From Promicromonospora sp. Populi (lineage in GTDB: Bacteria > Actinomycetota > Actinomycetes > Actinomycetales > Cellulomonadaceae), in the NCBI RefSeq assembly GCF_041081105.1, contig NZ_CP163528.1, positions 3,596,001 through 3,660,000 of the forward strand: a DNA stretch of 64,000 bases, read 5' to 3'. The position numbers and the translations under genes are program-made. The notes beneath the pieces were generated by a model. The model saw only the letters and a list, made by a program, of their open reading frames with translations, searched no databases and had not been told where the DNA came from. Positions 18,067-26,431 of this stretch are shown piece by piece; within the stretch, counting starts at the first letter, position 1, and each line of letters begins with the position of its first letter.

Positions 18067-18393
18067 ATGAGCACCATCAAGGTCACTGACGAGACTTTCA
18101 AGGCCGAGGTCCTCGACTCCGACATTCCTGTCTTTGTCGACTTCTGGGCCACCTGGTGCGGCCCGTGTCGCATGGTCGCGCCGATCCTCGAGGAGCTCTC
18201 GGACGAGTACGAGGGCAAGATCAAGATCGTCAAGATCGACACCGACGAGAACCAGCAGACCGCCATGGACTACGGCATCGTGTCGATCCCGACGCTCAAC
18301 GTCTACAAGGGCGGCGAGGTCGTGAAGTCGATTATCGGCGCTCGCCCGAAGCGTGCGCTGACCGAGGAGATCGACGAGGTCCTCGCGGTCTGA
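18067..18393 (+). CDS. trxA: Thioredoxin
   Basis: 108 residues, standard length. The redox motif WCGPC lies at residues 30-34 in [19 protein letters not shown], and the cis-proline loop [11 protein letters not shown] follows. ATG 18067 is preceded by AAGGAG. It is the electron carrier for ribonucleotide reductase, methionine sulfoxide reductase and other disulfide reductions, recharged by the adjacent trxB product. A strong hairpin terminator follows. Confidence 0.96.
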   Translation: MSTIKVTDETFKAEVLDSDIPVFVDFWATWCGPCRMVAPILEELSDEYEGKIKIVKIDTDENQQTAMDYGIVSIPTLNVYKGGEVVKSIIGARPKRALTEEIDEVLAV

Positions 18394-18412
18394 CCCCCGC
18401 TGCCACACCACG

Positions 18413-18471
18413 GAGCGCGTGCCGCGACCCACCCAGCCGACCCAGGTCGGTATGGGGCGCGGCACGCGCTC
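18413..18471 (+). terminator. Strong hairpin after trxA
   Basis: Perfect 14-bp outer stem GAGCGCGTGCCGCG / CGCGGCACGCGCTC with an inner CCGAC/GTCGG stem; followed by TTTGTCGTC. Confidence 0.8.
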
Positions 18472-18570
18472 TTTGTCGTCCGACCTGTAGCCTCGTCGCC
18501 CCCGTAGCCTCACCGTTTCGCCACGAGGGGTCACTGGGCCGCACACCACCTCCGTGCGAGACTGGCCCGC

Positions 18571-19881
18571 GTGAACTCGCTTCCCGAGACCGCCGGTAAC
18601 CGCCTCGACCCGTGGTTCGGTGCGTACGCGGAGCGTGCGCACGGCATGCGCGCCTCGGAGATCCGGGCGCTCTTCGCGGTGGCGAACCGCCCTGAGGTCG
18701 TTTCGCTCGCGGGTGGCATGCCGTACCTCGAAGGGCTGCCGCTCGACGTCATCGCCGAGGCGATGCAACGGCTCATCGCGACCAAGGGCACCACGGCGCT
18801 GCAGTACGGCTCCGGCCAGGGCGAGGAGGTCCTGCGAGAGCACATCACGCAGGTCGTCGCCCTCGAGGGTGTGTCCGCCCACCCCGACGACGTGGTCGTC
18901 ACCACTGGCTCGCAGTCCGCGCTCGACCTTGTGACCCGCATCTTCGTCGATCCGGGTGACGTGGTGCTTGCCGAGGCGCCGTCGTACGTCGGGGCACTGG
19001 GTGTGTTCCGTGCGTACCAGGCCGACGTCGTCCAGGTGCCGCTCGACGCCGACGGGTTGATCCCGGCCGAGCTGGACGCGACGCTCACCCGCCTGGCGGT
19101 CGACGGCCGCCGCGTGAAGTTTCTCTACACCGTCCCGACGTTCCAGAACCCCGCGGGCGTCTCGCTGTCCGCCGAGCGTCGCCCGCAGATCCTGGAGATC
19201 TGCCGCCGGCATGGCGTCCTCGTCGTCGAGGACAACCCGTACGGCCTGCTCGGTTTCGACGACGAGCCGCTGCCCGCCCTGCGCTCGTACGACACGGACG
19301 GTGTGCTCTATCTCGGGTCGTTCTCCAAGACGTTCGCCCCGGGCTACCGAGTCGGCTTTGTGATCGCGCCGCACGCGGTGCGCGACAAGCTGGTGCTCGC
19401 GAGCGAGTCGGCGGTCTTGTCGCCGTCGAACGCCTCGCAGCTCGCCGTGGCTACGTACCTCGAGACCTGCGACTGGAAGGCCCAGATCAAGGCCTACCGC
19501 GAGCTGTACCGCGAGCGGCGCGACGCCCTGGTCGGTGCCCTCGGCGAGCACCTGCCCGATGCGTCGTGGAACGTGCCGCGCGGCGGGTTCTTCGTGTGGG
19601 TTCGGTTGCCCGACGGTCTCGACTCCCGGGCGATGCTGCCCCGCGCGGTCACCGCGCGGGTGGCCTACGTCCCAGGCACGGCCTTCTACTACGACGGCAG
19701 CGGCGCCGACCACATGCGACTGTCGTTCTGCTTCCCCACACCCGAGCGCATCCGCGAGGGTGTGCGCCAGCTGGCCGGCGTCGTGAACGGCGAGTCCGAG
19801 CTGGCGCGGATCTTTGGCACCTCCGCGCAGCTCGACCCGGCCAGAGATGACGTCGAAAGCCCCGGTCCTAACCTGGCGTGA
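18571..19881 (+). CDS. PLP-dependent aminotransferase (fold type I, 2-aminoadipate/valine-pyruvate type)
   Basis: 436 residues from GTG 18571. Conserved blocks of the class I/II family are present: SLAGGMPYLEGLP at the N-terminus, YGSGQGEEVLREHI, TTGSQSALDL, PTFQNPAGVSLS, VEDNPYG, and SFSKTFAPGYRVG with the PLP-linked lysine at K253. There is no GntR-type DNA-binding domain, so it is an enzyme rather than a MocR regulator. Substrate is not evident. In M. tuberculosis cwlM occupies this region; the aminotransferase plus Ddl-like pair here is a lineage difference. Confidence 0.85.
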   Translation: MNSLPETAGNRLDPWFGAYAERAHGMRASEIRALFAVANRPEVVSLAGGMPYLEGLPLDVIAEAMQRLIATKGTTALQYGSGQGEEVLREHITQVVALEGVSAHPDDVVVTTGSQSALDLVTRIFVDPGDVVLAEAPSYVGALGVFRAYQADVVQVPLDADGLIPAELDATLTRLAVDGRRVKFLYTVPTFQNPAGVSLSAERRPQILEICRRHGVLVVEDNPYGLLGFDDEPLPALRSYDTDGVLYLGSFSKTFAPGYRVGFVIAPHAVRDKLVLASESAVLSPSNASQLAVATYLETCDWKAQIKAYRELYRERRDALVGALGEHLPDASWNVPRGGFFVWVRLPDGLDSRAMLPRAVTARVAYVPGTAFYYDGSGADHMRLSFCFPTPERIREGVRQLAGVVNGESELARIFGTSAQLDPARDDVESPGPNLA

Positions 19882-19979
19882 CGCTCCACGATCCGGGTCT
19901 GACCGCAGGTCACGCACGTGACCCGGGGGTCTGACACGATGGCAGCCGATCCGTTCATCCCGACCGAGTGAGTCCCTCG

Positions 19980-21017
19980 ATGACCAGTTCCGCACGCGCC
20001 CAGCCCGCAGCAGCCTCCTCTGCTGCGCCCGTCGGCGCGCCCTCAGTCCCTTCCAGGCCCGACGCCGCAGACCGGTCTCCCCTGGTGGTCGTCCTCGCCG
20101 GTGGACTGTCGCACGAGCGGGACGTCTCCCTGCGGTCCGGTCGCCGTGTCGCCGAGGCGCTGCGTTCCACGGGCCTCGACGTGATCGTGCACGACGTCGA
20201 CGCGGACCTCCTGACATTCCTCCGGGAGACGCGGCCCGACGTCGTATGGCCGCTGCTGCACGGTGCCTCGGGCGAGGACGGCTCGGTCTGCGACGTGCTC
20301 GACATGGTCGGCCTGCCCTACGTCGGCACTGGCCCGCGCGCGAGCCGCGGCGTATGGAACAAGCCGATCGCAAAGGCGACAATGCTCGACGCCGGTCTCG
20401 CGACCCCCGACTACGTGACGCTCCCCCAGAGCCTCTTCCGGGACCTGGGCGCGCAGCCGGTGCTCGACACGATAGTGCGGCGCCTCGGGCTCCCCCTCGT
20501 GGTGAAGCCGACCGAGGGCGGGTCCGCCCTCGGCGTCACCGTGGTGACCCGCGCAGAAGACCTGCCCCGCGCGATGGTGGAGTGCTTCGCGTACGGCGAG
20601 ACCGCGCTCATCGAGCAGGCGATCGACGGGGTCGAGCTTGCGGTCAGCGTGATCGACGGTCCCGATGGGCCGGCAGCACTCCCCGCCGTCGAGATAGTCG
20701 CCAACGGCGGTTACGACTACGCGGCCCGCTACGTCGCCGGAGAGACGGAGTTCTTTGCACCGGCTCGCCTGAGCGCCGAGCACGCAGCCCTGGTGTCCGA
20801 CGTCGCCGTGCGCGCACACCGGACGCTGCGCCTGCGCCACCTGTCGCGCACGGACCTGATCCTCGACGCCTCGGGCACGGCGTATGTGCTCGAGGTGAAC
20901 GTCGCGCCCGGCATGACCGAGATGTCGCTTCTGCCGCAGGCTGCCGCAGCGAGCGGTCTTGATCTGCCGACGCTCTGTCGCGCGATCATCGATCACGCGC
21001 TGGTCCAGGCGCGGTAG
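19980..21017 (+). CDS. D-alanine-D-alanine ligase family ATP-grasp protein
   Basis: About 345 residues from ATG 19980; an in-frame GTG at 19968 is also possible and neither has a strong ribosome binding site. The pattern is that of Ddl enzymes: VVVLAGGLSHERDVSLRSG at the N-terminus, LLHGASGEDG, the ATP-grasp core VVKPTEGGSALGVTVV, and the metal-binding end VLEVNVAPGMTEMSLLPQ. Canonical Ddl has NTxPGMT; here NVAPGMT. It may be a true Ddl or a ligase for other amino acids. It ends just before a hairpin shared with parB. Confidence 0.75.
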   Translation: MTSSARAQPAAASSAAPVGAPSVPSRPDAADRSPLVVVLAGGLSHERDVSLRSGRRVAEALRSTGLDVIVHDVDADLLTFLRETRPDVVWPLLHGASGEDGSVCDVLDMVGLPYVGTGPRASRGVWNKPIAKATMLDAGLATPDYVTLPQSLFRDLGAQPVLDTIVRRLGLPLVVKPTEGGSALGVTVVTRAEDLPRAMVECFAYGETALIEQAIDGVELAVSVIDGPDGPAALPAVEIVANGGYDYAARYVAGETEFFAPARLSAEHAALVSDVAVRAHRTLRLRHLSRTDLILDASGTAYVLEVNVAPGMTEMSLLPQAAAASGLDLPTLCRAIIDHALVQAR

Positions 21018-21040
21018 CAGGCTGGGACCAGAGGCAGAAC

Positions 21041-21084
21041 GGCCCCGGGCCGGCATCCCCTGTGCAGGGTGCCGGCCCGGGGCC
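21041..21084. terminator. Bidirectional hairpin between ddl-like gene and parB
   Basis: Perfect 15-bp stem GGCCCCGGGCCGGCA / TGCCGGCCCGGGGCC followed on the plus strand by TTTGTGT. It lies between convergent genes. Confidence 0.85.
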
Positions 21085-21140
21085 TTTGTGTGCTCCTGGC
21101 GTGCGATGCGCCAGCCGTGCTGGTTGCGTGCTGGTCAGCT

Positions 21141-22403
21141 TCAGGCCTCGGATGCGGGCTTGAACAGGCCCCGCTCCTCCGGCGCCATCACGTTCAGGAT
21201 GCGGTTGAGATCCTCGACCGACGCAAACTCGACGGTCATCCGGCCCTTGCTCTTGCCGAGCGCCACCTTGACCCGGGTCTCGAAGCGGTCGGACAGTCGC
21301 GTGGCCAGCTCGTCCACCGCCTCGCTGCGCGTACCGGCCCGCGGCGCCTTACGTGCCTTGCTGCCGCCGCCGTCGTTCTCCGTGAGCATCACGATCTCTT
21401 CGGTCGCCCGGACCGAGAGGCCCTCCGAGACGATGCGCTGCGCGAGCCGCTCGATCTCGGCGCCGTCGCTCAGCCCGAGCAGGGCACGGGCGTGCCCGGC
21501 CGACAGGACGCCGGCCGCCACGCGACGCTGCACCAGCGGGGGCAGGCGAAGCAGACGGAGTGTGTTCGAGATCTGCGGGCGGCTGCGCGCGATCCGGTTG
21601 GCGAGCTCCTCGTGGGTGCAGCCGAAGTCGTCCAGCAGCTGACGATAGGCCGCCGCCTCTTCGAGGGGGTTCAGGTCCGAGCGGTGCAGGTTCTCCAGCA
21701 GGGCGTCCCGCAGCATGTCGCTGTCTTCGGTGTCGCGGACGATCGCCGGAACGGTCTCGAGCCCGGCCGCTTGTGTGGCCCGCCAGCGCCGCTCGCCCAT
21801 GATCAGCTCGTACTCGCCCGGGTGCTCCTTGTCCGGGCGGACGACGATCGGCTGGAGCACGCCGATCTCCTTGATCGACTCGACGAGCTCGTCGAGGTCG
21901 CTCTCGTCGAAGACCGAGCGCGGCTGCCACGTGTTCGGCCGAATCGACGTGACGGGCAGCTCCGCGAACCGCGCCCCAGGCACCGGCACCAGGTCCGGTG
22001 TTTCACGTGAAACAGCGTCGCCCTGCTCCCTGCTGAAGAACGTGTCGTTCAGGGCCGAAGCACCGCCGCCCTCGGCGGCCTCGCTTGCGACCGAGAGCCT
22101 GCCGCTGGCGATTGCCGTGTCCCACTGGACTGTGCTCGGCCGCGGTCCGGCGTTCTTGGCTGCCTTCTTCTCCAGGACCGGCTCCGTCAGGGCCGCGTTC
22201 ACGGATACGGTGCTCACCGGGATCTCGTCGGTCTGGGCGAGTGCCGGCGACGGTCGTTCCTCGACCACGGTCGCGACCGAACCACCGAGAGCGCTGTCTG
22301 CGCCGTCGGGCTCACCGGATCCGGGGTTCAGCTCGTCCGGTTCAGGACCCGTCGGGATCAGGGCGCCAAGGCCCCGCCCGAGCCCGCGTCGCTTCGCACT
22401 CAT
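21141..22403 (-). CDS. parB: Chromosome partitioning protein ParB
   Basis: 420 residues; ATG 22403 has GAGGAG upstream and starts MSAKRRGLGRGLGALIPTG, the conserved ParB N-terminus that contacts ParA. The N-terminal CTPase/Srx-like domain includes LDELVESIKEIGVLQPIVVR and the CTP-binding GERRWRA near residue 200. The helix-turn-helix parS-binding region follows (LANRIARSRPQISNTLRLLRL), then the C-terminal dimerisation domain. About 130 residues between the N-terminus and the core are variable. A perfect parS lies inside the gene and is translated as VSRET. Confidence 0.95.
   Translation of the reverse strand: MSAKRRGLGRGLGALIPTGPEPDELNPGSGEPDGADSALGGSVATVVEERPSPALAQTDEIPVSTVSVNAALTEPVLEKKAAKNAGPRPSTVQWDTAIASGRLSVASEAAEGGGASALNDTFFSREQGDAVSRETPDLVPVPGARFAELPVTSIRPNTWQPRSVFDESDLDELVESIKEIGVLQPIVVRPDKEHPGEYELIMGERRWRATQAAGLETVPAIVRDTEDSDMLRDALLENLHRSDLNPLEEAAAYRQLLDDFGCTHEELANRIARSRPQISNTLRLLRLPPLVQRRVAAGVLSAGHARALLGLSDGAEIERLAQRIVSEGLSVRATEEIVMLTENDGGGSKARKAPRAGTRSEAVDELATRLSDRFETRVKVALGKSKGRMTVEFASVEDLNRILNVMAPEERGLFKPASEA
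22000..22013. other. parS site inside parB
   Basis: GTTTCACGTGAAAC; with flanking T and A it forms the full 16-base palindrome TGTTTCACGTGAAACA (21999-22014), the actinobacterial parS consensus. Confidence 0.9.
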
Positions 22404-22500
22404 CGTGTCTCCTCGTCGGTTCCGGTCCGACGCCGAGCGCGGACGGGCTTCGTTTCCATCATCACGGCGTGCATCTCGCCCTGGTCTCCACCGCGGATCA

Positions 22501-24570
22501 TCAGTCCTGCGCCCCGACCGGCTCGGCCTGCGCCGCGCGCCGCGGGCTCGATCCGCCCTGACCGCGCTCTGCAAGCTCACGCGATGCCTGAAGGTACGCC
22601 AGCGCACCCGTCGATGTCGCGTCGTAGGTCATCACCGTCTGGCCATAGCTCGGGGCCTCGGAGATGCGCACCGAACGCGGGATGGTGGTCTTGAACGTCT
22701 CGGCCGGGAAGTGCGAGCGGACCTCGCCGGCGACCTGCTGGGCCAGGTTCGTCCGACCGTCGTACATGGTCAGCAGGATCGACGAGACGCGCAGCTCCGG
22801 GTTCAGGTGCGAGCGGATCAGGTCGATGGTCTTGAGCAGCTGGCTCAGGCCCTCGAGTGCGTAGTACTCGCACTGGATCGGGATGAACACCTCGCGGCCC
22901 GCAACAAAGGCGTTGACCGTCAGCAGGCCGAGGCTCGGGGGGCAGTCGATCAGGACGTAGTCGATGCGCTCCTCGCCCGCAGCGAGGCGATCCGCGAGGT
23001 ACTTGTCGATCGCCTTCCGGAGCCGTGTTTCACGTGAAACAAGGGAGACCAGCTCGATCTCGGAACCCGAGAGGTCGATCGTCGCCGGCACTCCCCACAG
23101 GTTCGGAACGTCGGGGCACTGCTGGACCGTGCTGGCCAGCGACTCCCCCTCGACCAGGATCTCGTACACCGAAGGCGTGCCTGCCCGGTGCTCGATGCCG
23201 AGCGCCGTGGACGCGTTTCCCTGCGGGTCGTTGTCGATCACCAGTACGTTCAGACCGGACTGAGCCAATCCAGCGGCCACGTTCACCGTAGTCGTCGTCT
23301 TACCGACGCCGCCCTTCTGGTTGGCCACCGTGATGATGCGGGTCTTTGCTGGGCGAGGGAATCGTCGCCCCTGAAGTTCGATGCGTCGTCGAGCGTCCAT
23401 TGCGAGCTCGGCGGCGACCGGAGTCGTCTCGTCGGCGGTCGGGACGGTTGCGATGAGGGCCGATCGACGCTCGTCATCGCCACCGTGCGGGCCGTCCGTG
23501 GGCTGCTGCGTGCCATTGGACATCTGCGCGGACCCGGAGGTTTCACGTGAAACACCGGGAGCGGAGAGGCTCTGCACAGGAATCGGATCCGTCACGCGGA
23601 CACTGTAATCGCTGGCCACACCTTCTGGCTCGGACTCCAGTGGTCTTTCTGCGGCGGAATCTGTGAATTCCGTATCGACGAGGACTACCGCCTCGTCATC
23701 GTCGTACTCCGGACCGAATCCGATGACCGCGGGCGCCGCGTTGACTGCTGCGTCCAGCGCCTCACTCGCTCGCTTGATCGCGTCAGCCGGGACAGGGCGA
23801 TCCGACGGCAGCTCCTCCATCAGATCTGGGTCCTCGGTCGCCGCCGACGGTAGAGCCGGTTCGCCGACTCCATCCACCGTGTCCCCCACGGGCTCCGCAA
23901 GCTTCTCGATGACGTCGACCTCGACCACCTCTTCTGTCTCGTGCGCGTAGAAGGCCTCGTCGAGCTCACCGGCGGTGGGCATGGTCACGGCCTCGATCAG
24001 CTGATCGAGCGCGGCCGTGCCCGTCCCGTCCGGCCCGGCGACGTCCTGGCCCCAGACCTCATCCCGTGGACCCGAGGTGACGATCAGGCGCTGGGGCGGT
24101 GCCATGTCGACGGAGGACGGGACGTCCGGCTCCGGACTCGCACTCACAGCTGTCGTCGCGGTCTCGGTCGCGGTCTCGGTCGCGATCTCGGTCGCGATCT
24201 CGGTCGCGATCGCCGGTTCAGCTTCCGTCGCCGACTCCAGCTCCGCGCCCGCGGGCTCAGGACGCCCGTCAGACTCGTCAGACTCAGCCTGCGCCGATCC
24301 CGAGGAGTCACCAGCCGGCTCAACCTCGACGTGCAGCACCTGCCCGGCCTCGTCCCCTGGATCGTCGGGCGCGGGCGCGCGGTCCGCCAACACCGCCACG
24401 GACGACGTCGTCATCTCCGACATCGCCGCCGATGTGGGCTCAGCCGCCGACTCGCCCCTCGGCGAGGCCTGCTCCGAAGCGGTCGGCTCGGCTGCCGCGG
24501 TCGGCGCTGCCGCCGCCGCGGGAGGAGCGGCTGCCGCTACTCGCTTGGACTTTCGTCTGAAGAAGCACAC
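22501..24570 (-). CDS. parA: Chromosome partitioning ATPase ParA with long acidic N-terminal extension
   Basis: The frame is open for 689 residues from GTG 24570. The C-terminal 290 residues are a complete ParA: deviant Walker A KGGVGKTTTT near residue 421, VIDNDPQGNAS, and DYVLIDCPPSLGLLT. The first 350 residues are acidic, Ala-rich and contain TEIA/TETA repeats. GC at third codon positions stays high there, which supports translation, but ParA usually starts close to the ATPase core, so an internal ATG at 23523 (MSNGTQQPTDG) is an alternative start. ParA binds DNA nonspecifically with ATP and moves ParB-parS complexes. The parB gene follows on the same strand. Two parS sites lie within the frame. 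Confidence 0.88.
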   Translation of the reverse strand: MCFFRRKSKRVAAAAPPAAAAAPTAAAEPTASEQASPRGESAAEPTSAAMSEMTTSSVAVLADRAPAPDDPGDEAGQVLHVEVEPAGDSSGSAQAESDESDGRPEPAGAELESATEAEPAIATEIATEIATETATETATTAVSASPEPDVPSSVDMAPPQRLIVTSGPRDEVWGQDVAGPDGTGTAALDQLIEAVTMPTAGELDEAFYAHETEEVVEVDVIEKLAEPVGDTVDGVGEPALPSAATEDPDLMEELPSDRPVPADAIKRASEALDAAVNAAPAVIGFGPEYDDDEAVVLVDTEFTDSAAERPLESEPEGVASDYSVRVTDPIPVQSLSAPGVSRETSGSAQMSNGTQQPTDGPHGGDDERRSALIATVPTADETTPVAAELAMDARRRIELQGRRFPRPAKTRIITVANQKGGVGKTTTTVNVAAGLAQSGLNVLVIDNDPQGNASTALGIEHRAGTPSVYEILVEGESLASTVQQCPDVPNLWGVPATIDLSGSEIELVSLVSRETRLRKAIDKYLADRLAAGEERIDYVLIDCPPSLGLLTVNAFVAGREVFIPIQCEYYALEGLSQLLKTIDLIRSHLNPELRVSSILLTMYDGRTNLAQQVAGEVRSHFPAETFKTTIPRSVRISEAPSYGQTVMTYDATSTGALAYLQASRELAERGQGGSSPRRAAQAEPVGAQD
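23027..23040. other. parS site inside parA core
   Basis: GTTTCACGTGAAAC; flanks complete the 16-base palindrome TGTTTCACGTGAAACA. It is translated as VSRET within the ParA ATPase domain. Confidence 0.9.
23540..23553. other. parS site in parA, just upstream of the internal ATG
   Basis: Perfect GTTTCACGTGAAAC core, 17 bases upstream of the alternative parA start at 23523; read as VSRET if the long form is made. Confidence 0.9.
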
Positions 24571-24749
24571 CCCTGTAACGCTAAGGTCGAGCGCCTGCTC
24601 AGACGTGCCGAAACGCCGACCTTCAGGGGATCAGATCCGCACATCGGCCCCCGATCGATGCCGCACTCCCGGTTCGGCCTGAATGTGCCCCTGCCCGACG
24701 TCGATTCGGCTCTCGCCCTGCTTCGGTTCCGCCCGCAGCACCAAGCGTC

Positions 24750-24763
24750 GTTTCACGTGAAAC
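24750..24763. other. parS site
   Basis: Perfect 14-mer GTTTCACGTGAAAC, first of three in the parA upstream region. Confidence 0.9.
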
Positions 24764-24794
24764 ACGAGCCGGGCTCGTCCGTGAGGCGCCGTTC

Positions 24795-24808
24795 GTTTCA
24801 CGTGAAAC
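24795..24808. other. parS site
   Basis: Perfect 14-mer GTTTCACGTGAAAC, 31 bases after the previous site. Confidence 0.9.
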
Positions 24809-24837
24809 GCCGAGCCGGTCGACCAAAGCCTCCGTAC

Positions 24838-24851
24838 GTTCCACGTGAAAC
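24838..24851. other. parS-like site
   Basis: GTTCCACGTGAAAC, one mismatch to the core, 29 bases after the previous site. Confidence 0.8.
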
Positions 24852-25016
24852 AGTCCCTCGCGACGGGGCGCTCCAGGACTCCTGAGCGCATCGGTGGCGC
24901 CTCCTGATCCGCCACCCGCGACGACGTCGTATGGCGCATCTGATATGCCCGATGCTCCGGACGCGCGAATATCCTCGATGTGCCCAGGCACGTCTGACTC
25001 CATCCAAGGAGGCGTC

Positions 25017-25514
25017 TTGTCCAGACACATCTCTCGAGCCACCGCGCTGATCACCGCAGCTACCGCTGCACTAGTACTTGCCTTCGCGGCTCCAGCGGCT
25101 GCCGCAACCTTCCTCACTCATGCCCAGGCGACGAGTCAGCTGTACGCCGCCGGGATCGCGTGGACATCGAGTGGCGGCTGCAGCGACCGGAACGTGGCGA
25201 CCTGCACGTCGTTCGAGCAGGTCCGGCAAGTCACCATCGACGGGATCCGAACTCTCCGCTCGGCGAGCACCTGTGCCATCACGATCACCGGCGGCACGGA
25301 GACCGGTCACTCGGGCGGAACCTACAGTCATTGGAACGGCTACAAGCTAGACATCCGCCGGACCACATGCATCGACAACTACATCACCGGCAACTTCACG
25401 TACGTCGGCTACATCCCCGGCTGGGGATACCAGTACCGCTCAGGGGCCGGGAATCTCTACACCAACGAGGGCAACCACTGGGACATCCTCTACTACAACT
25501 GCGGCGGTTGCTGA
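25017..25514 (+). CDS. Small secreted protein with M15-like (LAS) metallopeptidase pattern
   Basis: 165 residues from TTG 25017, which has AAGGAGG four bases upstream. A Sec signal (ISRATALITAATAALVLAF, then AAPAAAA) is followed by a mature domain of about 130 residues with six cysteines, likely disulfide bonded. SHWNGYKLD places H105 and D112 in an H-x6-D arrangement after GGTETGHSGG, and NHWD places H154 and D156 near the end. This resembles the zinc-binding pattern of D-Ala-D-Ala peptidases of family M15, but is shorter and not identical, so function is a guess. It interrupts the conserved parA-rsmG order and is on the opposite strand to both. Confidence 0.6.
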   Translation: MSRHISRATALITAATAALVLAFAAPAAAATFLTHAQATSQLYAAGIAWTSSGGCSDRNVATCTSFEQVRQVTIDGIRTLRSASTCAITITGGTETGHSGGTYSHWNGYKLDIRRTTCIDNYITGNFTYVGYIPGWGYQYRSGAGNLYTNEGNHWDILYYNCGGC

Positions 25515-25608
25515 CGCAGCAGGGAGCCGGCAACGCCGCACGGACCCCCGCAGAGCGCGAGCACGGAACAGCAACGCGGAACAGCGCCGGGGAACATCGG
25601 CAACAAAG

Positions 25609-25643
25609 AACGGGAGCGGCCGCGTCACTCGGCCGCTCCCGTT
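25609..25643. terminator. Hairpin after secreted-protein gene
   Basis: Perfect 14-bp stem AACGGGAGCGGCCG / CGGCCGCTCCCGTT with a 7-base loop, between convergent genes. Confidence 0.8.
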
Positions 25644-25671
25644 CTACCGTTCTACTTGAAGCACACTCGCC

Positions 25672-25685
25672 GTTCCACGTGAAAC
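25672..25685. other. parS-like site downstream of rsmG
   Basis: GTTCCACGTGAAAC, one mismatch, between the hairpin and the rsmG stop. Confidence 0.8.
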
Positions 25686-25701
25686 ATCGTCCCAGGAAGA
25701 G

Positions 25702-26391
25702 CTACTTCCCCCGGCGGACTCGCACGATAGTCGTCGACTCCGCGCCCTCGACCGTGGAGCCCTCCAGGATCTCCGGGTCACCGACGCCGTACTTACGGAG
25801 CAGCTTGCGCGCGGGCTCCACCTCCTGTGCCACGTTGCGGCCCTTGAGGATCACCATCTCGCCGCCAACCCGCACGAGCGGCATGCTCATCCGGACCAGC
25901 TTCGACAGCGCAGCAACCGCCCGGGATGTCACGACATCAACCTCAAAAGCGCCGTGGTACTCCTCGGCCCGTCCGCGGTTCACCTGCACGTTCGTCAGTC
26001 CAAGAGAGGACACGACCTCATTGAGCCAGGTCGTGCGTCGCTCCATCGGCTCCACGAGAATCACCTCGAGCTGCGGTCGCATCACTGCGATCACCACGCC
26101 CGGCAGGCCGGCGCCGGATCCGATATCGATCAGCGATCCGGACTCGGGCAGGTAGGGCACCACCGCCGCGGAATTCAGGATGTGTCGCTCCCAGATGCGG
26201 GGAACCTCGCGCGGGCCGATCAGCCCGCGCAGCTCACCCTGGTCCAAGAGCAGCTCGGCATACCGCGCGACGCCGTCGTACGCGTCACCGAGGTACGCCT
26301 TGACCGCGTCGCTCGCTCCGAGGGTCTCGCCGTCGGGCACCTCCGCGAGAGCACCCGACTCCCCGCGACCCGCCTTGTCCGAACCGTCCAC
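25702..26391 (-). CDS. rsmG: 16S rRNA (guanine-N7) methyltransferase RsmG
   Basis: 229 residues from GTG 26391, which has GGAGG upstream. The SAM-binding motif LIDIGSGAGLPGVVIAV and the following EPMERRTTWLNEV are characteristic of RsmG (GidB), which methylates G527 (E. coli numbering) of 16S rRNA. ERHILNSAAVVP precedes it. It lies between jag and parA as in most bacteria. Loss of this gene is known to give low-level streptomycin resistance. Confidence 0.95.
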   Translation of the reverse strand: MDGSDKAGRGESGALAEVPDGETLGASDAVKAYLGDAYDGVARYAELLLDQGELRGLIGPREVPRIWERHILNSAAVVPYLPESGSLIDIGSGAGLPGVVIAVMRPQLEVILVEPMERRTTWLNEVVSSLGLTNVQVNRGRAEEYHGAFEVDVVTSRAVAALSKLVRMSMPLVRVGGEMVILKGRNVAQEVEPARKLLRKYGVGDPEILEGSTVEGAESTTIVRVRRGK

Positions 26392-26431
26392 GTGTCGTCC
26401 TCCACTCGCTGTCGAAAGAGAGCCAAACACA

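Larger units (their letters stand above)
24571..25016. other. Intergenic parS array between parA and a secreted-protein gene
   Basis: 446 bases between divergent genes hold three parS-like sites within 102 bases (24750-24851). The region must also contain promoters for parA and the plus-strand gene; I could not assign -35/-10 pairs with confidence. No gene is supported here. Confidence 0.75.

Noticed and set aside
24160..24220. Short tandem units of 12 bases, considered as a repeat array or CRISPR
   Set aside because: The units are contiguous and code for TEIA/TETA in the parA frame; there are no spacers.
23941..24885. Plus-strand open frames opposite the ParA N-terminal extension
   Set aside because: Arg-rich or Ser/Ala repeats mirroring the minus-strand frame; third-position GC favours the minus strand and no ribosome binding site is seen.
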